From NCBI GenBank assembly GCA_037039925.1, contig JAXRKP010000059.1:245333-309332 (forward strand): a DNA stretch of 64,000 nt, read 5' to 3'. The position numbers were made by a program, and so were the translations under genes. Below, piece by piece: positions 56,171-64,000 of this stretch. The notes below the pieces were generated by a model, which saw only the letters and a program-made list of their open reading frames with translations, searched no databases and had not been told where the DNA came from. Source of the stretch: Doris montereyensis. Taxonomy: Eukaryota > Mollusca > Gastropoda > Nudibranchia > Dorididae. Each line of letters begins with the position of its first letter. The first letter of the stretch is position 1.

Positions 56171-57170
56171 TTACGAGATGGCTCACATGCAAGCTTTGAT
56201 TTCTTTTTAAAAAAATAATGTTTTTATACCATTAATTTCAATGTTCTAAGAAATTTTATTTCGTATTTTAATGTAGAATCTCTATAAGATCATGTTTTCT
56301 CATGTCTATGATAATTAGCAGAAAAAAACAAGATTTTCCTTTCCTTTACCCTTGTGGGTTAAGTTTGGGGTCTTGTTTGTTTTTTTGCCCATGAGAAGAC
56401 TTCTCATTCTCAATCTAATATTACAGATGGAGCTCTAAATTTGCTTTTATTTACCTTTTTTAAATCTTGGAGTATACCTTTGTGTTAAATTTGTGTCATT
56501 GCTATACCAATAGTGGTGTTTCATTGAAGCTGTTCCGTGTCTTGGTTTGTTTTGTTATTTGTTTTTGGTTGTTGTTTGTTGGACAATTTAATTGTATGGA
56601 AGTGCATTTTAGCTTGAATTCTCTGAAATTCTGCAAAGCTATCTTAGAACTTGAAAGAAAATCTTGAAAACTTCTTCTGCTAGGTAAATGTATTCCTCAT
56701 AGAAGACCCACTGCTTTGAGAAAAGCATGTACTGGAAAAAGTGGCATAGATTTCTTTGCACAACTTTGATTGACACCAGTAATGTATTATCTATGAGCGA
56801 TATAGGTATTCTATGATTTGTAAAGATTTACATTTCTATTTTATGTTGGGGTGAAGTGATATGTTATTGTTAAGAAAATGCACACTGCTCATTTGGACTT
56901 GATCTTTGCTTGAAATGTCTTTCAACTGCAAAGAATGATTTCTTTTTCTTTGTTGTTAAAAAAAAAAAGAAAAACAAAGAAAATATGGATACTATGTTAA
57001 TGTGGTTTGCTCAATAATATTAAACAGCATTCATATAAGTTAGAGAAAGGGAACTTTTTGAGGAAAATGCTTTTTGGTTTTGATTTAATTTTTTTGTTTT
57101 TTATTTCCCCTATAACTTTCTTCAATTGAAATGAAATTATATAAAGATATATAACGCATGCTTTAAAAGA
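56171..57170 (+). other. Probable 3' UTR / flank of the CCPG1-like gene
   Basis: T-rich non-coding sequence follows the stop. No AATAAA was seen close by; ATTAAA at 57,019-57,024 is the first plausible polyadenylation hexamer I noticed, but it is unproven. Confidence 0.4.
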
Positions 57171-57177
57171 AAATAAG

Positions 57178-57376
57178 TATTAAAAGCTGATGGCTAGTTT
57201 ATGGGGTCCATTGTTAAACATTTTTTTTATTATTAAAAGCTTATGGCCAGTTTATGGGGTCCATTATTTAACATTTTTTTTATTATTAAAAGCTGATGGC
57301 TAGTTTATGGGGTCCATTATTTAACATTTTTTTTATTATTAAAAGCTGATGGCTAGTTTATGGGGTCCATTGTTAA
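57178..57376. repeat. 53-bp tandem repeat (about 3.7 copies)
   Basis: The unit is TTAAAAGCTGATGGCTAGTT, TATGGGGTCCATTATTTAAC and ATTTTTTTTATTA; starts are near 57,181, 57,234, 57,287 and 57,340. Each unit carries an ATTAAA hexamer. Confidence 0.93.
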
Positions 57377-57904
57377 AAAAAACCACTCATGCAAAGGATC
57401 TGTGATACTGCATGTATACTTTGACAACAAAGAAAGATTGAATGCATTCTTTGATTTTTATTTGATCTTCTATTTGATCATGCCATTACCTTTCCATGCA
57501 CATGTTTCATCCTAGTCCTAGTGTGATGTTTAGGATTAGCTTTTTAGACGAGGAAGGTGTAATTTGCACATCCAGTCCAGTGTCTAGTGTAGTTTTGTGT
57601 GTCGAGATTTGTTATTTACTTTGGGAATTATTTGCCTCCAGTCACTCACTTTTATTCATGTATTCATTGTCATTGGATGACAACTGTCAATATTCACTTT
57701 CATGCTAAACGTAAAAAAACATTTCCTGTTAGATGTATTTATCAAGATGGAGGCTGTCAAATTTGTATTACCTATCCTTATCGATGTTAGTTGTACTGGA
57801 AAGGGATAAGATAGCCGTCAGTTGATGTGTGACGTGAAGGCTAAATGTCTGTAAGATTTCACATTTATGTCACATGCGACCAGTTTCACACACACACTAC
57901 GTCA

Positions 57905-58243
57905 AAGGAGTAAATTCTATGTCATTAGTTTAATTGATTAATGCTAACATAGCAAGACAAGGGAGTAAATTTGTCATTGTGACCAGTTTCACACACTTTT
58001 TAATCAAGATTCAAAGGAGTAAATTCTTTGTCATTATTTTAATTAATTAATACCAACATAGCAAGACAACAAGAGAGTAAATTCTTTGTCATTAACTTAA
58101 TTAAGTAATGCCACCATAGCAAGACAACAAGAGAGTAAATTCTTTGTCATTAATATTTATAATTAATTAATACCAACATAGCAAGACAAGAGAGTAAATG
58201 CTTTGTCATTAATTTAATTAATTAATGCCAACATAGGTAGACA
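57905..58243. repeat. ~58-bp tandem repeat (about 6 copies)
   Basis: The unit includes GAGAGTAAATTCTTTGTCAT, TAATTTAATTAATTAATGCC and AACATAGCAAGACAA. Copies begin near 57,909, 57,962, 58,017, 58,075, 58,133 and 58,191 with indels. Confidence 0.85.
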
Positions 58244-58445
58244 AAACTTGACATGGAATCCACAAGGGAAAGTATCAAGAGATCAACCAAGAGTAACACG
58301 GAGGAGGGAGAGGTTGAGGCAAAGATGGCAAGACACAGGAAACCATGGGGAGAGCTACAGACGTTGGCACAAAATAGGACGAATGGCGGCTCTTTGTTGA
58401 TGGCATGTGCTCCGTGGAGGAACTGAGGAACAAGAAGAAAAAGGA

Positions 58446-58495
<50 letters not shown>

Positions 58496-58500
58496 TAATT
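58244..58500 (+). mobile_element. LINE ORF 3' end with (ATA)n tail
   Basis: Across frames it reads LTWNPQGK, then TRRRERLRQRWQDTGNHGES, KIGRMAAL, VDGMCSVEELRNKKKK, the typical terminal segment of a LINE ORF (GxxW...WRxLVxGLCS...RN). The tail is about 15 ATA/AAT units at 58,447-58,493. It is heavily 5'-truncated. Confidence 0.7.
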
Positions 58501-59640
58501 AAGCAGTTTACTAATCATCACTTTTTCTTGTACTCCACTGTCATACTACAATGTACAACATATATTTGGATGGGTTTTTTTTCTTGTGCTTAGAATTTGC
58601 TTTTCATTTTCAGTATGGTTATGTGCCAATGCAGTTTGTTACAGTTGCACTACTTGCAGTATGGGTAGCAGGTCTGTCATGATGTAATGACTAATGTTTC
58701 GCTTTGGTCTTGTTTATTATGTGGATGACAGTGTTTGCAGAAATAGATTGCTTACACTACAGCATTGTTACTATGTACCAATGTTTTTCAACCTGTCCAC
58801 TATCTGCACTGAGAGTGTGAAAATAATTCACAACAGAATCATTACAGCTTTCAACATTTTCCTTTGGCTATATTTCATGATGTAACAGTATAATTATTAC
58901 TGATACATGTAATAACATAAAAAATTTCATGTGTGCAAATTTACAAGTGTCATTGGCATTCAATTCTTTCTTTCTTTAAAAAAAATAATTCATGTTTATG
59001 TTTATACGTTATTATGTTATTGGTGGAATGATTTTCTGTCTGTCTGTCTGTCTTTGTCTCTTCTATGTTCTCTCTCCATGTGACCTTTTCTATTTATCTA
59101 TATCAGTGAGTTTAGTTGGTATTATTGGTATGTCCAACACTCACCTCTCCCCCCCCCGCACACACATACCCCACCTGTAAAATTGTCCCATACCACCCCA
59201 ATTTTCCACAACATGCCCACATAAAAACTGCACTGATTCAAAATTATAATTATGCATATTCAGAGATAACACATGTATTCGATAGCCAAGATGTGGAAGT
59301 AACTGATGTAAGACGTGTTTTATAAATAAGTCTACAGAAAGTACCGTAACGTATTAAAACTGATTGCGAAATTACATGTATATTGTATTGAAATATGGAC
59401 CAATAAATCAAAATTTCAAGGACCTTCGCGACCCCCTGAAACGCGTGTTGAGGAACACTGATCTATATCATTAAATTAAAAGTATAGCTGATACTGATAG
59501 TAAAAATTGACAGATCCCTAACATCACTATAATCTATGATAGAAGAAGAGAGATCGAGATATAAAGCAACTAAATTTCGCAGCTTTCCCCAGACTAGATT
59601 CTCACAGCCTCTCTTGTTGAGACGCAGTAATATGACATGT
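58500..59640. other. Non-coding DNA, no gene recognised
   Basis: AT-rich sequence with a short (CTGT)n tract near 59,038-59,055 and a C run near 59,150. No similarity to known domains. Confidence 0.4.
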
Positions 59641-59649
59641 ACTAAAGGG

Positions 59650-60222
59650 AGAGTAGATCTACGTAAAAATAAACTGCATTGCAGTGTAGATCTATGTAAA
59701 AATAAACCATATGGCAGTGTAGATGTATGTAAAAATAAACCGTATCGCAATGTAGATCTACGTAAAAATAAACTGCACGGCAGTGTAAATCTACATAAAA
59801 ATAAATGGTATGGTAGTGTAGATGTACGTAAAAATAATCCGTATCGCAATCTAGATGTAAGTAAAAATAAACTGCATGGCAGTGTAAATCTACATAAAAA
59901 TAAACGGTATGGCAGTGTAGATGTACGTAAAAATAAACCGTATCGCAATGGAGATCTACGTAAAAATAAACCGTATGGCAGTGTAGATGTACGTAAAAAT
60001 AAACCGTATCGCAATGTAAATCTAGGTAAAAATAAACGATATGGCAGTGTAGATGTATGTAAAAATAAATTGTATGGCAATGTAAATCTACGTAAAAATA
60101 AACGGTATGGCAGTGTATATCTACGTAAAAATAAAAGGTATGGCAGTGTATATCTACGTAAAAATAAACCGTATCGCATTGTAGATCTACGTAAAAATAA
60201 ACCGTATCGCTTCTCATTTTCT
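59650..60222. repeat. 33-bp minisatellite (~17 copies), open on both strands
   Basis: The unit is GTAGATCTACGTAAAAATAA followed by ACCGTATGGCAGT, 33 bp. Since it is a multiple of three, one + frame (VDLRKNKPYGS) and two - frames (FLRRYTLPYRL and YFYVDLHCHTV) remain open for 190-250 codons. They are mutually incompatible repeat artefacts. Confidence 0.93.
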
Positions 60223-60332
60223 ACCACAGGCTGCTAGTAGTGCTTGCGATATCAGGACCATGGCAAATGACAATGTGTAAACACATATGTGTATATCTGT
60301 CAATACCGTACATGCACAGTTCTTGCCAGTGG

Positions 60333-60850
60333 TTATTCGGACCCGGGTTCCAATAACACCCACACTATTCGGACACGCTTGGGCCTATTGGGACACGGAC
60401 TATTTATGTAAAATGACGTCATAACGTAAACTAAACCGCGCATGCCCAGAACCTTTAAAAAAAAACAACTTTCCCGGTAGCCTACTCCATAATAACGTAG
60501 TGTAGCACCTACTGGGATATTTACATATTTTAAAAAATACATAAAATGGGTAATAAAAATCGCGACCCGTGCTCCCGAAAATGAGTTCACCGGAAGGTAT
60601 GAAAGGTCTACTTCCGTTTACTTTTTTTCCGAACAAAATATGACCGCTAGAACTAGAAGTAGAAGTCGACTTCGCTCAAGGCCGTCAAGATGGCCTTGCT
60701 TCGCTACGATTGAAACTGAATTTACGTGTCTTCAACTTCAATTCTCTAAAAATATATTTTTAGACATATATTCTAGATCTAGATCTGTGTGTCCCAATAA
60801 AAACCGGGGTCCGAATAAAACCTACGCTATTGGGACCCGGGTCCGAATAA
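60333..60850. mobile_element. MITE with ~65-bp terminal inverted repeats
   Basis: The left end TTATTCGGACCCGGGTTCCA and the right end (complement) TTATTCGGACCCGGGTCCCA are inverted. Both are followed by a second, diverged copy of the TATTCGGAC...CCTATTGGGACAC unit, so each end has two related subrepeats. The 518-bp element has no transposase. The superfamily was not assigned, and no clear duplication flanks it. Confidence 0.65.
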
Positions 60851-60859
60851 GGACAGCCA

Positions 60860-61130
60860 AAGAGTAAGAGGCCCATGGCGCCTTAACACAATAATAAATA
60901 ATATTGTAATTGTATGACAACATTTGTACTGGAATCAACGACACATCGGTGATCACTTCTGGACCGGAACACTGGCCAGCGGTCTGTCACTGTCACATCA
61001 CATGTTTAAACTCCCAGCTATCACTGGTACCCATACTACCAAGGTGGAATGAGGGAAAACCTACTTTTACTACTCCTAGTCCTAAATGAATATTCCAATG
61101 ACACAACGAAACTAAAACTCGAATCCACTG
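60860..61130. other. Non-coding DNA, no gene recognised
   Basis: Nothing supported; short chance open frames only. Confidence 0.4.
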
Positions 61131-61154
61131 CCTCTCAGTCTCTGTTCCACAATC

Positions 61155-61352
61155 GGGTCTCTGCACTCACAAACACACATTTAGAAGCCACACTCACACG
61201 CGCACACACACTCACAAACACACATTTACACAAGCATACACTCACACACGCGCACTCACAAACAGACACATTCAAACACAAACACTCACACATGCTCATA
61301 CAAAAACACACACACTCACTCACAAACACACGCACTCACACAAAAATGCACA
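61155..61352. repeat. Cryptic CA-rich simple repeat
   Basis: Interrupted (CACACTCACAAACA)-like tract. Thr/His open frame on + and Val/Ser/Cys on - are artefacts. Confidence 0.8.
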
Positions 61353-61659
61353 TCACAACCAGTACATGATTGAAATTACACTGTAACGTCAATGTGAAGG
61401 AATGTTTCTCTTAACTTGATGTAAATACTGACTTGAGTAGTTTCATTATTTCAATACTGTGATTTCAAATCATGTGACTTACTATAAGACAGACACGGCA
61501 ACAGAGGAGGTCTCACAGTTACGCATTGTCCTTGTTAAAGATCCCTTCGGAATTTTAATTCAAAACTTTCACGGCAAAAACAAAACGAAAAATTCTCTAA
61601 AGAATTTACGTTATTCCCCCCCTTGTAAAATGGATAATCAAATTAATTTTTAATCAAGT

Positions 61660-62464
61660 CAAAATCAAATAATCAATGAAATCAAAAAAAATGAAAAATC
61701 AGGTGAAATAATCAAGGGAAAACAAATAATCAAGTTAAATCAAATAATCAAGTCAAAATCAGAAAAATCAAAAGGTGAAAAATAATCAAGTCAAAATCAA
61801 ATAATCAAGTCAAAATCAAATAATCAAGTCAAAATCAAATAATAAAGTCAAAATCAAATAATCAAATCAAAAATGAACAATCAAGTCAAAATCAAATAAT
61901 CAAGTCGAAAATCAAATAACAATCAAAAGTCAAAATCAAATAATCAAGTCAAAAAATCAAATAATCAAGTTAAATCAAATAAAAGTCAAATAATCAAATA
62001 ATCAAGCCAAAATCAAAAATCAAATCAAAATCAAATAATCAAAAATGAAAACGTCAAAATAAATAAAGTCGAAACAAATAATCAAGTCAAAATCAAATAA
62101 TCAAGTCAAAATCAAATAATCAAGTCAAAATCAAGTCAAAATCAAATAATGAATAAAAACGAACAATCAAGTCAAAAAAAATCAAATCGAAATCAAGTCA
62201 AAATCAAATAAAAATCAAAAACGAATAATCAAGTCAAAATCAAATAATCAAGTCAAAAACGAATAATCAAGTCAAAATCAAATAATCAAGTCAAATAATC
62301 AAGTCAAAACAATCAAGTCAAAATCAAATAATCAAGTCAAAAACAAATAATCAAGTCAAAACGAAAATGTCAAAATAATCAAATCAAAAACAAATAATCA
62401 AGTCAAAAACAAATAATCAAGTCAAAATCAAATAATCAAGTCATAATCAAATAATCAAGTCAAG
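61660..62464. repeat. 19-bp AT-rich array
   Basis: The unit is AATCAAGTCAAAATCAAAT (19 bp) with many partial units (AATCAAGTCAAAAACAAAT, AATCAAATC). Stop-free frames are absent. It ends at the (AAAG)n tail of LINE copy 6. Confidence 0.92.
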
Positions 62465-64000
62465 TCTTTCTTTCTTTCTTTCTTTCTTTATCAGTTGCCA
62501 TTCTACCTTTCGGTGTATGGTTTCAGATGCCCTGAAATGATCTTTCTCCAGGATGCCATGTCCTGTTATTTTCTGTTTCCTTCCAAAAAGTTAAATTTCT
62601 ATACTTCAATGCCTCTTTTATATTTTCTTCCCACTTTCTCCGAGGTCTGCCTTTTGGTCTTTTACATCGGGCTTTAGCACTGTATACTGATTTAGCTATT
62701 CTATTGTCATTCATTCTCTTTACATGCCCAAACCATCTCAATTGATTTATTTCTATGTTAGTTTTCAGGACATCTGCTTTGGTTTGATCTCTTATTGTTG
62801 TGTTTCTGATTTTGTCTCTTTTAATTTTCCTACTACTCTCCTTCGATATTTCATTTCAGCCGCCTGTACTCTACTGTATTCTCTACTGTCTAAAGTCCAA
62901 GTTTCGCTGCCATAGAGGAGAGTAGGACAATGAACTGTATTGTATACTGCCATTTTGGTTTTTTGTTGACAATTCTTGCTTACCTACAAATGCCTTTCCT
63001 AGATGGTTATATAGTGCGCTTGCCTTTTTGATTCTCTGGCTGATTTCTTCTCTTAGTTTTCCCTCTGAGTTAGTCATTATTCTTAGGTAATTGTAGCTTT
63101 GAACTTGTTCTAAATACTCCCTGCCCAATTTAAGATTTTGTGTTTTAGCTTCCCTAGTTACTAGCATTGTTTTGGTTATCCTTGCATTTACTCTCATTCC
63201 TCTTTTATTTAGTTAATTGTTGATAATGTTGATATTCGACTGAAGGTCACTTTCGGATTTTCAAAACAGAACTAAATCATCGGCAAATGAAAGCATTGAT
63301 ACATTTACTGGTTTGAGCTTCCTCATACCTACATTCATTTTCTTCATTTTTGAGGATGCCTTTGCGACTGAATCCATAAATGTGAAAAAAAAACAAAAGA
63401 GGACTTAGGATACAATCCTATCTTGCCACTATATTTACATCAAATTCTGCAGATATGTTTCCAGTTACTCTCACTGTACATGTTGGTTTGTTGTAAAAAC
63501 TTTTTAATGGCTTCTATTAAATTTTGCTCTACATTGAGTTCTTTTAAGGAATGCCATAGTTCGTCCTTCCTTACAATGTCAAATGCCTTTTCTAAGTCAA
63601 TAAAACACAGGTGCAATTCAATGTTTCTCTCAAGGAATTTTTCTCTTATTTGTCTAATTGTAAATATGTGATCTTGTACACTTCTTCCTGGTCTAAATTC
63701 ACTCTGATGCTCTTCAATCTGATCCTCTACTCTTTTCCTTAGTCTCATTTCCAATATCATGGCATACACTTCTCCTGGAACGCTAAGTAGTCATATCCCT
63801 CTATAGTTTGAGCATTCCATAGTTGATCCTTTCTTACGTATTTGTAGTACCGTTCCCTTTTTCCAGTCATCTGACACCTGTTTGGACTTCCATGCTTGTT
63901 GGCATATTGCATGTAGTAGTTTGTCTGCCTCTCTCCTTGGTTTTTAATCATTTCTAGATAAACTTGATCTGCTCCTTTGGGCATTTCCTAATTTCACTTT
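62465..64000 (-). mobile_element. RTE-like LINE, copy 6, continues past the window end
   Basis: The 3' tail (AAAG)n lies at 62,465-62,488 in reverse, directly against the 19-bp array. The minus strand reads QMRWFGHVKRMNDNRIAKS-like residues (62,523-62,741) and KTKIMLVTREAKTQ-like residues (62,883-63,197). RT at 63,440-63,769 includes LRKRVEDQIEEHQSEFRPGR, FIDLEKAFDIVRKDELWHSL and KELNVEQNLIEAIKK. The GADQVY block is at 63,757-63,984. Frameshifts are present. The endonuclease half lies beyond the window. Confidence 0.88.

Noticed and set aside
59463..60237. Long open frames on both strands (233, 254 and 191 codons)
   Set aside because: Artefacts of a 33-bp array that is a multiple of three; they conflict with each other and have no homology.

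Overview
The window looks like a repeat-dense invertebrate nuclear genome, most likely a mollusc and perhaps a gastropod. The grounds are AT-rich intergenic DNA, long phase-consistent introns, many decayed non-LTR retrotransposons, tRNA-derived SINEs, TTAA-flanked terminal-inverted-repeat elements and clusters of AGATCTAGATCT-like motifs. The species assignment is inference. There is no sign of prokaryotic operons, CRISPR arrays or rRNA.

One cellular protein-coding gene is supported. It lies on the + strand from about 30.65 kb to 56.17 kb and is a multi-exon homologue of CCPG1/PBXIP1, a single-pass ER membrane protein family that includes an ER-phagy receptor. Ten exons can be placed with canonical AG/GT borders and matching phases. 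The exon with the start codon lies upstream and was not identified. The protein has a short acidic cytosolic N-terminus with a FIP200-interacting-region-like motif, one transmembrane helix at the end of the fifth exon, then a long coiled-coil, acidic, Trp/Arg-repeat and basic tail that should be lumenal by family topology. Five apparent single-base frameshifts, four of them missing a base, interrupt an otherwise stop-free frame.

Layout: 0-3.4 kb holds a foldback MITE and unremarkable DNA. 3.45-5.03 kb is a dead mariner transposase split by a LINE 3' end. 5.03-7.87 kb is an RTE-like LINE whose RT region has expanded into about 78 copies of a 23-bp minisatellite. 8.4-9.7 kb is a LINE endonuclease fragment with a 47-bp minisatellite inside it. 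9.7-16.4 kb is a series of nested, degraded LINEs plus a tRNA-SINE with target-site duplication. 16.6-19.9 kb is a 16-bp satellite. 19.95-21.1 kb is a 664-bp spaced direct duplication. 21.2-25.5 kb is mostly non-coding with microsatellites. 25.55-28.3 kb holds two LINE fragments. 30.65-56.17 kb is the CCPG1-like gene, with introns filled by SINEs, three TTAA/TIR elements, three minisatellites and RTE-like LINEs, including a full-length LINE nested in an older copy of its own family with both target-site duplications visible. 56.2-64 kb is 3' flanking DNA with several short tandem arrays, a MITE and a further LINE copy running off the end.

The strongest unusual signals are minisatellites born inside LINE coding sequence, the self-nested LINE with 5' tandem monomers, the three TTAA/TIR elements inside introns of one gene, and the odd motif architecture of the CCPG1-like protein. 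Most long open frames in the window are by-products of tandem repeats and are not genes.
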